This document shows, piece by piece, positions 1 through 8,040 of a DNA stretch of 24,397 nucleotides (position 1 is the stretch's first letter; the number at the start of each line of letters is the position of its first letter). Origin of the DNA: an uncultured Oscillospiraceae bacterium (lineage in GTDB: Bacteria > Bacillota > Clostridia > Oscillospirales > Ruminococcaceae); NCBI GenBank assembly GCA_902489475.1, contig CABUAH010000025.1, positions 1 through 24,397 on the forward strand, read 5' to 3'. The position numbers were made by a program, and so were the translations under genes. The notes under the pieces are model-generated. The model searched no databases, had not been told where the DNA came from, and saw nothing but the letters and a program-made list of their open reading frames with translations.

Positions 1-100
1 AATCATATAGTTTTCTTCATCATTTTTCGACATTATTAATATTTATTCGACAAAGTTAAAAGTATGATCTATTAATAAACGTGCAACCCCCATATAACAC

Positions 101-133
101 AAAAAGCCGCTAAGGAATACTCCCCAGCGGCTT
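101..133 (-). terminator. Rho-independent terminator after the endolysin gene
   Basis: On the minus strand the arms AAGCCGCT and AGCGGCTT pair perfectly. The inner bases GGGGA and TCCTT extend the stem to about 13 bp, with two G-U pairs and a GTAT loop, and a T run follows. It lies about 25 bases past the amidase stop and fits as the end of the late/lysis transcript. A shorter T run on the other side suggests it may also work weakly on the plus strand. Bases 1-100 are AT-rich and I see no gene in them. Confidence 0.85.
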
Positions 134-158
134 ATCTTTTACCTATTTAATTTAACTC

Positions 159-905
159 CTATACCTTTTTAGTAAACCCAGTAAGACAAATCCAGCCGAC
201 GCCTGATTTGAGCTTGCCCCAAACCTGTCCTGAGACAGTCTTTTCGGCAACAATAGTGTAAATTGTGTTGTATTTTGCCGTAACACCTTTAACAATGGCA
301 TTACCTACACCTGCACCGGTTCTTACGTTCATCCCGTCTTTATGAGTGATTTTTACCTTGTAAGATTTAAACGTGTTTTTCTTTGCAGCAGAAGTACTTC
401 CGTTAAGTCGTTTGTTTACCTCGTTCGCTATGTATTTAAACTTGCTCTCAAGATATGGACCCGGACATCCTGTTGCCGCAAACCATTTGTGCATTGTAAG
501 ATTGCCTGATTTGTTACCCGTGTAATTGAGTTTCTTGATCCCGTTACGCTTGCAGATGTCAACGCAAAGTGCAATAAGCTTAGCCAAAGCCTTATCGCTG
601 ACGTGCCAGTTAGGCGCACCGCCGTCATTTGCTACCTCTATAGTGATTGCCCTGTGATCGTTGTCAGCATTAGAGCTGCACCATGAACGGTTAGCTTCAT
701 CAACATAAAGCCCTACTCTGCCGTCAGAGCCAATTCCGTAGTTACTGCTTGCCTGCCTTGACGTTGGCGCAAATACAGCACCGCACTGTTCTACCGTCAA
801 ATTACCTGCCATGTGATGTATTGTGATCTTATCGATTTTATGATTTCTCGGCTTATTGCAGTTCGGTGAAAGCCGTGTGTAGTTTACCAATTTGCTGTTA
901 CTCAT
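159..905 (-). CDS. Endolysin: N-acetylmuramoyl-L-alanine amidase (Amidase_2) with C-terminal SH3-like domain
   Basis: This 248-aa protein should cut the bond between N-acetylmuramate and L-alanine in the host cell wall at the end of infection. Residues about 10-165 form an Amidase_2 (PGRP/T7-lysozyme-like) domain. The likely zinc ligands are a histidine at 30/31 (ITIHHMAG), H139 (TMHKWF) and C147 (TGCPGP), with an AITIEV strand near residue 88. A lysine/serine linker at 168-180 leads to an SH3_3-like wall-binding domain (about 182-248, with DGMNVRTGAG). No signal peptide is seen, so release depends on a holin. The start is supported by AGAGGAGG about 9 bases upstream. It is the last gene of the late operon and is followed by a terminator. 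Confidence 0.93.
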   Translation of the reverse strand: MSNSKLVNYTRLSPNCNKPRNHKIDKITIHHMAGNLTVEQCGAVFAPTSRQASSNYGIGSDGRVGLYVDEANRSWCSSNADNDHRAITIEVANDGGAPNWHVSDKALAKLIALCVDICKRNGIKKLNYTGNKSGNLTMHKWFAATGCPGPYLESKFKYIANEVNKRLNGSTSAAKKNTFKSYKVKITHKDGMNVRTGAGVGNAIVKGVTAKYNTIYTIVAEKTVSGQVWGKLKSGVGWICLTGFTKKV

Positions 906-931
906 TTATAATTTCCTCCTCTATGATTTCT

Positions 932-2713
932 TCATTCGGTTGCAATTATGGCAGCTGCCAATTCGTTGAATTTATTGTCAATATACGTTTTTGTGTCTGC
1001 TGTATAACTAACCGCCATGTGTGCACTGTCGCTGTTAGTTATAGTCGTTGTCGGTTTGTTTGTGTGCAGGGATTTGTATGCAGATATTTCAGCGTCCGTC
1101 AACGGTGTTTCAACTGAGATTCCCGCATAAAAAATTGTCATAGGGTTATTTGATAAAAACGATTTCAAATCGGACACGGTCGCCCCATTGTTAGCGTCGC
1201 ATTCTGCAAAATTACACCGCCAAAAATATATATATGATATACCGTAACCGTCATCAGCGTCTAAAATTCTATGCGGTACGATTTTGGTTTTTTCACATAG
1301 TCCGACCATGTCAATTGATGTTACCGGCACATTAGGTTTACATGCCCCCTGCAACATAAAATATTTTGTTCCGTAGCCGGTTACATTGATCTCCCAGTTT
1401 TCAGCCCCGCTAAAAATTTGTTCGTGTATTCGTTTAACATACACCCCACGTCCTAAATCAATTTCGTCGCAAATCCATTGCTGACCGCTCCCATCGGTAT
1501 AGTTACCGCCACTGTCAACAGGTATTCCGGGCAATCCGTTAGGTGTGGACACCGTTAATGCCTGCACATTGTCCGTATTATCGGATACTGTTACGATGAT
1601 TTGATTGCTATCTCCCACGCTGACGATTTCTTGCGGATAGTTGGGGTTGGGAGATGGAATACTTCCCGTACACGGCTCCCACTCAGCGACAGTATTACCC
1701 GAGTTAAACATCGGATATATCGTCATACCGTCGGTATAATCAGCAACAGTCACTTGGACATATGGTCTTACACTTGTAATTGTGGGTTTGATTATGATTT
1801 TAGTCGCATGTCTTACTGCGCCATTATCAACTATCCGAAAACCTGTATTAATCGAATATTCCTTGCCGTCCTCCAACAAATCTATATACTCGCCGAGAAA
1901 ATATGTGATAGCATATTGATCTGTTGATTTAGTTGTCCCTGTTAATGTAATACTTCCGTCGCTGTTGGCGTTTGCTGTGACACCTGCACGTGTATTGGCT
2001 GTATCATACAAATCAGGATTTAACAACTGCGCCCCGGTTGTAGTAAGCTGCTCCGACCGCCCGAAAATACGCATACCGTTAAACGGCAGCTCCGAGCTGT
2101 CATTTAGCGCTATTGCTGATCCATCTGATTCACAAACTATGCCGTTGTTGTACAGTTTATTAATATCGTCTGTATTCTTTTGTATCTGCTCTGCGCTCTC
2201 GGAAATTTCTTTTGCCTTATCCGTTGCAGTCACCGCCGCAACTTGTGCCGCAGTTTCGCTCTGAGCGGCATTCTCTGCGGCTTTTTGGGCTGTATCGAAT
2301 AATTTAGCAGTCGATTTCTCCGCCGCAATCATTTTTTCCAATGCATCAACCGACTGTTCGTAGGTGGGTACAGGTGCTACATTGCCGTCCAACGATCGAT
2401 TAATACACATCGTCATGATATTAGATTTTTTAACATAGTCGTATGTATCCCCGTTGTGCCGGCAAGCAAAAATCTGTACATATACCGCACCTACAATTCG
2501 TAATATACTACCGTCAATTGTATATGTACCGTCTGCTGATATATCCACCTCATACGCTACACCGTCAGCGTATTTAAAACGCATTTTGTAGCTGTCAGCA
2601 CCCTCACACTGATAGCCCTCAAATGTGATCGTCCGTGCGTTGGTTTCCCCGACATAGCCTAGTGTAGTAGTATCAGCCGATGCATTATATTTTTTGTCTA
2701 ATGTTATTGTCAT
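932..2713 (-). CDS. BppU-like baseplate/receptor-binding fibre protein
   Basis: This 593-aa protein has an N-terminal beta-rich domain (about 1-130) of the kind found at the start of BppU-type baseplate upper proteins of Bacillota siphophages. An Ala/Glu-rich helical coiled-coil follows (about 135-195, with QKAAENAAQSETAAQ), then a long beta-rich C-terminal half that is probably the receptor- or glycan-binding head. The N-terminal call rests on overall pattern (phage-style TITLDKKYNAS opening, IVGAVYVQIFACR strand) and not on a catalytic motif. It starts 3 bases after the holin stop with only a weak ribosome site (AGGGAT), suggesting coupled translation. It sits between holin and amidase, away from the other tail genes. 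An alternative is a generic tail fibre. Confidence 0.62.
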   Translation of the reverse strand: MTITLDKKYNASADTTTLGYVGETNARTITFEGYQCEGADSYKMRFKYADGVAYEVDISADGTYTIDGSILRIVGAVYVQIFACRHNGDTYDYVKKSNIMTMCINRSLDGNVAPVPTYEQSVDALEKMIAAEKSTAKLFDTAQKAAENAAQSETAAQVAAVTATDKAKEISESAEQIQKNTDDINKLYNNGIVCESDGSAIALNDSSELPFNGMRIFGRSEQLTTTGAQLLNPDLYDTANTRAGVTANANSDGSITLTGTTKSTDQYAITYFLGEYIDLLEDGKEYSINTGFRIVDNGAVRHATKIIIKPTITSVRPYVQVTVADYTDGMTIYPMFNSGNTVAEWEPCTGSIPSPNPNYPQEIVSVGDSNQIIVTVSDNTDNVQALTVSTPNGLPGIPVDSGGNYTDGSGQQWICDEIDLGRGVYVKRIHEQIFSGAENWEINVTGYGTKYFMLQGACKPNVPVTSIDMVGLCEKTKIVPHRILDADDGYGISYIYFWRCNFAECDANNGATVSDLKSFLSNNPMTIFYAGISVETPLTDAEISAYKSLHTNKPTTTITNSDSAHMAVSYTADTKTYIDNKFNELAAAIIATE

Positions 2714-2716
2714 ATT

Positions 2717-2974
2717 CTATCCCTGCGGTTCGTCAATATCCTGTGATTTCAATTCAGTTAAATATGTATCTGCCGAAATCGCATCCTGTGTAAAACTGTT
2801 ATTTTTCCACCATGCGACTACAGACGCAATAGTTGTCCATAATGTACTGATAACATTAGTTGCCGTATCATCGTCTATCGGTATAGGCGATATTCCGCAA
2901 ATTGCCAGTATCTGATTGACTAATGCCAACAATAAAATAATTGTTCTTATAATCGTTCCTTTTGTGATTTTCAT
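2717..2974 (-). CDS. Phage holin, SPP1 family
   Basis: This 85-aa membrane protein should assemble in the cytoplasmic membrane and, when triggered, form holes that let the signal-less amidase reach the wall. Two hydrophobic segments lie at about 8-27 and 40-57, separated by a short acidic turn (PIPIDDD). The AWWKNNSFT block after the second segment and the KGTIIRTI opening are characteristic of the SPP1-type holin family. The tail is acidic and hydrophilic. It starts 5 bases after the upstream TM/coiled-coil gene, and the two probably work together in lysis timing. Confidence 0.9.
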   Translation of the reverse strand: MKITKGTIIRTIILLLALVNQILAICGISPIPIDDDTATNVISTLWTTIASVVAWWKNNSFTQDAISADTYLTELKSQDIDEPQG

Positions 2975-2979
2975 GTTAA

Positions 2980-3225
2980 TTACCTCTTTTCTAAATTTTC
3001 CAAATCCTCTATACGGTGATTTTCTACCTTTATTTTTTCTTCGATCACCGAAACCGTTTTTTCCAACTTATATGTACGCTCGACCAAACTATTATGCTTG
3101 TCTACACGCTTTGACAGTTCGTCAATCTTATACTCTATCAGCGCCGTAGATTTGCGATTTTGGAAATAGTTGTTTAACATACAAACTACTATAGCCACAG
3201 CTCCGGTTATGATAGCCTCGAGCAT
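2980..3225 (-). CDS. Small membrane-anchored coiled-coil protein, holin-associated (XhlA-like layout)
   Basis: This 81-aa protein has one N-terminal hydrophobic segment (about 3-20) followed by a charged helical region (about 30-80, with YKIDELSKRVDKHNS) predicted to form a coiled coil. Proteins of this shape sit directly before holins in many Bacillota phages and are thought to assist lysis. The layout resembles haemolysin XhlA, although here the membrane segment is N-terminal. Its ATG overlaps the previous stop codon by one base (TAATG), indicating translational coupling. Family assignment is by shape and context only. Confidence 0.75.
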   Translation of the reverse strand: MLEAIITGAVAIVVCMLNNYFQNRKSTALIEYKIDELSKRVDKHNSLVERTYKLEKTVSVIEEKIKVENHRIEDLENLEKR

Positions 3226-3581
3226 TATTCGTCCTCCTTAATAAACTCTGCGATCAACTCAATCTGATTAGCGGTCGGTGCAAAAGGTGCAATGTCTATA
3301 GGACTTATCTCTGCCTCAATTTCCTTTACTGCCTGCTCGTTGACAGCGTTTGTGAACTGCTTCTGCCTTTGCGGCGTTTCAAACTTAAAATTGCCGTCCT
3401 CGATTACACCGCCGAACTTCTCTGCAAGCTTCTTCTTTTCCTCTTCAAACGCTATAGCGATCTCGTTCAGTTCCTTTTTCAGCTTGTAAAGCGCAAAAGA
3501 AGTGTTAAAGTCCGTCTGCTTGTCACCCAACTTCGTAAACTCCCTTAGTGCAACAATTGCATTAATTGCTGTTGTTTTCAT
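3225..3581 (-). CDS. Hypothetical phage protein between tail tip and lysis genes
   Basis: This 118-aa soluble protein appears mostly alpha-helical, with a strongly charged helix at about 33-55 (KLKKELNEIAIAFEEEKKKL) and an acidic C-terminus. It overlaps the end of the tail-tip gene by 20 bases and has GGAGG 9 bases before its ATG, so it is a genuine, translationally linked gene. Small proteins of this size often follow tail-tip genes in Bacillota siphophages. Some belong to domains of unknown function such as DUF1617, but I cannot confirm that here. It has no membrane segment and no catalytic motif that I recognise. Confidence 0.7.
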   Translation of the reverse strand: MKTTAINAIVALREFTKLGDKQTDFNTSFALYKLKKELNEIAIAFEEEKKKLAEKFGGVIEDGNFKFETPQRQKQFTNAVNEQAVKEIEAEISPIDIAPFAPTANQIELIAEFIKEDE

Positions 3582-6500
3582 TTATTTTTACCTCCAATTT
3601 TGATATTTTATTTTCCAACTGCTTTATCTTTGCAGTTAAAATCGCCGTTAATTCTGTGTATGCGATATGATACTCGCTTCCGTCTTTGTTTACGTCTACA
3701 AACGCTCCCACCTCATCGGCCATAAGACCGGATTTGTCAATAGCACTCAAAAGCTCCTGTGCAATAAATCCCGTGTGCAGTTTTTCGGGATCGTCCTTAA
3801 ACCTAAATGTCTTAGGTGCAAGATGATCAAACAAATCTATATACTTGTCCGACATATCATTAATATCTGTTTTAAAACGCTCATCAGAACGCTCGGTGAG
3901 AGATGTACAGCTTATTGTGCTTGCAAAATATGCCGACTGAAACACGTAGATATGTTGCAACGAATTGCTTGCATTATATGCGTCTGAACCTGCAAAACGC
4001 ATTAAATTTGTAACTGTTCCGTTTGTGCTTATCGAACGTACATAACACAGCCCCGGACCCGTAACCGATATTGCAGATTCATAAGGAGTTGCACCCTGTG
4101 TCAAGCCCTCAATTTTCAGCCTGTATCCGTCATAGCCGTGCGCTCCTGCTGTCGTACTGTATTGACCGTCAAACATTATTCCGAAGCCTGTCGGGGATAG
4201 CATCGTCCTCAAATAATAAATTGTTGAGTTGTTGTATTTAAAGCTTGATGAATTTGCGGATATCAAGTTATTACTGCTGATTTTAAAGCCGCCTATATTC
4301 GCAGATACAGCCTGCAAGCTTGAAACATTTATTTTTGAAGCCGTTACTGCATTCGCCGCAATTTTATCCGCCGTTATTGCGTTTGCGTGTATCGACGTTG
4401 CATACACAGTACCTGTCGCTATAGTAGCGCCGTCTATTACCGTTGCGCCGTTAGGCTTCCAAGGCGATGCTGTCTGCAATGTGTTTTCTACACGCTCTAA
4501 TTGCAAACAGTCAAAATATGCCGTGACAGGAGAAGATTGGTCGTTTATATCAAGACGTATTGTCACAAAATTGCAGTCAAGCTTAAACGGTGCAGATATG
4601 TACCTCACCCAACCCGACTTCAAACCTGTCAAAGTCCGTTTTGTTAACTGCACATAAGATGTTCCCGATGTTTCCGAGCTTATCGAATGCTTGTACAGCA
4701 AGGGCGAAAAGCTGATAGAATCATGCGATGTTGACCGAACATAAAACGAGAATACATAGTAGTCTCCGTTTGTAACAGGGATATTGCCTTTTTTTCCGAA
4801 ATCGTCACCCTCTAGCTTTATGTAGCACCAGCTTGCGCCGTTTGTTATCACCTTGAGCGAATTTTCGCCGTACCGAGAATATTCGTCCGTAATCTCGGCA
4901 TTCGTGAGATTATTCTTAGCACATCCGGACACATCCACTAAATCGCCCTCGAAAGTATCTATTCCGTAGGTGATAATGTTACCATTTAGTCCTATCGCCA
5001 GTTTTTCAGCAGTTATGGTATTAGTAGCGATCCAGCCGCCACGAATATATGTAGACGTACTTACTGCATTATTCGTCCACTTCATCACCATATCTCTCAG
5101 CGCTGTCATATTTGTGCCGTTTTCATCAGTCCATGCTTTTGCTGAATTTGCGGTGCTTGATACCGAAGAAATCGCATTACTCAGTCCGCTTATTGCTCCT
5201 TGATGCGCTGTAAACGTAACATATCCGCTTAAATCAATTTTAGAAGCATCAATAGTGATCTCTTCCGCCGATTGGTTTATCGCGGATATTACGCCGTCTT
5301 TGTTGACCTTAAGAGCTATTTGGTCTGCCTGCTGTGATATACTGCTCATTGCAAAATCCATAGCACTGTTTAAGCCGTCCTGTGTTGCGTAGGTATTTGA
5401 CACCGTTGTTTTAAAACCGGATAGGTCCTGCTGCATCTCAGCCATTTGCGTACTGATTTGGGTTACTGCCGTGCCGTCCGCTTTTTCGTCAATCGTCGTC
5501 TGCATACTGCTGACAGTGCTTGTTATGCTGTCTATAGTTTGATTTACCTCAGACAGCCTTGAGGTTAGCTGCGTTTCGCTTACCAGACCTGCGGTTGCCG
5601 TGGTAATATCGTTTTGCCATATCTTACTGTTTATCTGACCATTGATAACTTCCAGGTTCGTGCCGTGATCGGTGACAGTTTCAACAATTGCATCAAGTTT
5701 TGTGCCTTGTTCTGTAGTAAGCGTCCCTATTTCGGTAACACTCTCGGAAAGCTCAGTAAACTTTAGATCAAGGCTCTGACCGTCCTCGTCATAAGCAATC
5801 GTTGAAGTCTTAAGTTTATAATTAGAGCCGTTTATTTCCTCTATCAGCGAATGCATATCGATCTTGCCGCCGGATATATGAGCGTTATCTGACACCATAT
5901 TGTCAACGATAAGACCGTCAGCAACAGCGTTTTCGGTTATTCCGTTTTCGTCAAACAATGCGGTCTTTCCGTCCACACCCCGTACAACGAAGCTGAAATT
6001 CCCGTCTGCTGCTTGTCCTATCTGCACACGGACGTTTCCATCGCTGTCGTAAAACTGCTGCGTTGCACCGAGAAACGATATGCTTGCGCTGCCGTCCTTG
6101 ATTATATCAATGCGTTCGGCTTGAGCGGATGCTGTTATCAAATCCGCAACTGTGATCTTCTTGGCGATAATGTCCTTTATCACCGCCTCGTCTATCGTTA
6201 CATTTGCGGCGGTTAGATTAATAAACTGGGCATTTTTCGTGAATCCGAACACAGAACTAAACGTATTAAATAGTGCCGCTGCCGCCTTTAGATCTCCTAT
6301 CTCGGCGCTTTCTGCCGTCAGCATTTCGGTTTGCAGCTTCTTTATCACTGCACTGTCGGCGGTAAGGGCGTTGACCTCAAGGTCGGCAATTCGCCCTGTA
6401 TTGGCTGTCAGATCGTCTATTATCGCTTGATTTGCCGCAAGATACTCAGCTTCCAGCCGTGTGATTTCTGCGTTTGCAGCTTGAAGTTCGGTGATCTTGG

Positions 6501-7656
6501 CATATGCAATTTCAGCAGTTTGCGCCAATAGATAGTTTGCTTTAACATACTCAAGTGTTTCCGCCTGAGCTAATGCTATCTTGCTTATAGGGCTATATTG
6601 GTTAGCGGTCGTATCACCGTAGGACATAATGCTGCACGATTCCCCAAGCTTCCACACGCTTTCCATGACGATAACTTTTCTTGTACCGCCGAAAAGTCCT
6701 TCCTGCTCGTAATTAAAACAGTCGCCCGCCTGTATCGATAGATCTCCGAACCATGTTATTTGGGCTTGATAGAACTCAACGCCCTGCATACCTTCCACTA
6801 GAGCATCAAGCTTTTCTTTCCTTGCTGACTCAGACAATGATTCCATGAGAGGATTATTGCTTAAATCAAGTACAAAGCCCTCACCGCCCGACAACTGATC
6901 GCCGAATTTTGCTCCGGTTACTTTCACGCTTGTATCGGAAACGCTTCTGTTAATTGCATTATCCTCATTGATCGTAAAATCCACAGTCTGTGAAAACGGA
7001 ACTATTTCAAGCTTACCGCTTGAGCGGTTTATCCGTCCGAATGCACCTAGAAGCTGTGCCGCATAGGTAAGAAGATCACGCCAGTTATATTCCGTTGCAT
7101 TTTCGTCCCGTGATTTGAGTGAACAACTGGCTTTGCCGTTCGGCATACGCATTAACGTCGCAATATTTGTCGCCAAATCAACTCCGCAAGCCTCGCATGC
7201 TGCCTGAATAAACTTGTACGTCTCCTTATGCAGTATCGCCGTATCTTTTGGGATTGGTTTATCAAACAGAATCATGCCGTCATACGCCGTAAAGCTGACT
7301 GTATGGTTTGTACGCTGTACAGATCCGCTGTCCACATAAAAAGTTCCTATCGGCAGATCCTGCTCAGAACCATCGTCAAAAATATATTTGCAGTTAAGCG
7401 TTATACTTGCAGCTGTCAGCAAAAACGGATTATTTATATCCAAAAACAGACCTATGTCGATTTGATTTGCTATCATACCGCCAACGCCGAATGCTGCGCT
7501 TGCTACACATGATTCCTGGAACTTAAAGCTGTTTTGCAAAATATCATCGGATGTAAGTTCTATTGTTTCATCATCACCCAGCGTTAAACTACCGTATATG
7601 TAGCAATCCGTTGCGTTATACAATTCCGTTTTGTACTTATTGCTTGTTGCTATCAC
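3562..7656 (-). CDS. Tail-tip/baseplate hub-fibre protein with C-terminal S74 chaperone
   Basis: This 1364-aa modular protein should cap the tail tip and help recognise the host. Residues about 1-350 look like a Tal/gp44-type hub domain. About 360-800 is Ala/Thr-rich and helical with many short coiled-coil repeats (EITRLEAEYLAANQ). About 902-1068 is beta-rich and ends in LQLERVENTLQTASPW, typical of a CBM_4_9-like carbohydrate-binding module. The region from about 1070 to 1250 is a beta-rich fibre. The last 108 residues are a peptidase S74 intramolecular chaperone, with S1257 in SDERFK as the expected self-cleavage residue and a terminal coiled coil. S74 domains trimerise fibres and then cut themselves off. 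No cell-wall peptidase motif was seen. Confidence 0.85.
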   Translation of the reverse strand: MIATSNKYKTELYNATDCYIYGSLTLGDDETIELTSDDILQNSFKFQESCVASAAFGVGGMIANQIDIGLFLDINNPFLLTAASITLNCKYIFDDGSEQDLPIGTFYVDSGSVQRTNHTVSFTAYDGMILFDKPIPKDTAILHKETYKFIQAACEACGVDLATNIATLMRMPNGKASCSLKSRDENATEYNWRDLLTYAAQLLGAFGRINRSSGKLEIVPFSQTVDFTINEDNAINRSVSDTSVKVTGAKFGDQLSGGEGFVLDLSNNPLMESLSESARKEKLDALVEGMQGVEFYQAQITWFGDLSIQAGDCFNYEQEGLFGGTRKVIVMESVWKLGESCSIMSYGDTTANQYSPISKIALAQAETLEYVKANYLLAQTAEIAYAKITELQAANAEITRLEAEYLAANQAIIDDLTANTGRIADLEVNALTADSAVIKKLQTEMLTAESAEIGDLKAAAALFNTFSSVFGFTKNAQFINLTAANVTIDEAVIKDIIAKKITVADLITASAQAERIDIIKDGSASISFLGATQQFYDSDGNVRVQIGQAADGNFSFVVRGVDGKTALFDENGITENAVADGLIVDNMVSDNAHISGGKIDMHSLIEEINGSNYKLKTSTIAYDEDGQSLDLKFTELSESVTEIGTLTTEQGTKLDAIVETVTDHGTNLEVINGQINSKIWQNDITTATAGLVSETQLTSRLSEVNQTIDSITSTVSSMQTTIDEKADGTAVTQISTQMAEMQQDLSGFKTTVSNTYATQDGLNSAMDFAMSSISQQADQIALKVNKDGVISAINQSAEEITIDASKIDLSGYVTFTAHQGAISGLSNAISSVSSTANSAKAWTDENGTNMTALRDMVMKWTNNAVSTSTYIRGGWIATNTITAEKLAIGLNGNIITYGIDTFEGDLVDVSGCAKNNLTNAEITDEYSRYGENSLKVITNGASWCYIKLEGDDFGKKGNIPVTNGDYYVFSFYVRSTSHDSISFSPLLYKHSISSETSGTSYVQLTKRTLTGLKSGWVRYISAPFKLDCNFVTIRLDINDQSSPVTAYFDCLQLERVENTLQTASPWKPNGATVIDGATIATGTVYATSIHANAITADKIAANAVTASKINVSSLQAVSANIGGFKISSNNLISANSSSFKYNNSTIYYLRTMLSPTGFGIMFDGQYSTTAGAHGYDGYRLKIEGLTQGATPYESAISVTGPGLCYVRSISTNGTVTNLMRFAGSDAYNASNSLQHIYVFQSAYFASTISCTSLTERSDERFKTDINDMSDKYIDLFDHLAPKTFRFKDDPEKLHTGFIAQELLSAIDKSGLMADEVGAFVDVNKDGSEYHIAYTELTAILTAKIKQLENKISKLEVKINENNSN

Positions 7657-7668
7657 ATAACCGCCCCC

Positions 7669-8037
7669 TTAACACTCAACCAAAGTAAACGAGTAGTCTA
7701 CCCACATCTGAGACGGCATTTTATCCGTTTTAACTATACTTGCGCTTTTCGTTCCTGCGTACATAGTTTTTGTAACCATTCTTGCAGTTGTCAGATCAAA
7801 ACAGGTTACCGAAAACTGTTTAGGCTCGATAGCATTTGCAAGAGGAGCTAATTCGCTGATTTTAAGTCTGAAGCTAACACTTATCTTAAAAGTATTGCTT
7901 CGCAGTCTGTCACGGTTAGCAATATATCCTCTCTCATTTCGGGTAGTTTTGTCGCTGTCAAGGTCATTGTATTCGATCTCATAAGACGTCGGAAACGGCG
8001 CAGTATAGCTTCCTATTTTTAAATATGTAATACTCAC
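7669..8037 (-). CDS. Distal-tail-like small tail protein
   Basis: This 122-aa protein is predicted to be beta-rich (SNTFKISVSFRLKISEL; MWVDYSFTLVEC) and sits exactly between the tape measure and the tail-tip hub. In siphophages that slot holds the distal tail protein (Dit) or a related tail-completion protein that links the tube to the tip. It is shorter than classical Dit proteins (about 200-250 aa), so it may be the N-terminal ring domain only or a different small family. The gene starts 3 bases upstream of, and separate from, the tape-measure stop. The assignment is from position and size. Confidence 0.6.
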   Translation of the reverse strand: MSITYLKIGSYTAPFPTSYEIEYNDLDSDKTTRNERGYIANRDRLRSNTFKISVSFRLKISELAPLANAIEPKQFSVTCFDLTTARMVTKTMYAGTKSASIVKTDKMPSQMWVDYSFTLVEC

Positions 8038-8040
8038 ATT

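Noticed and set aside
26..53. Two TTCGACA copies 20 bases apart, one matching a Spo0A box (TTCGACAA).
   Set aside because: The motif is short, no gene starts nearby in the window, and there is no evidence that the host sporulates.
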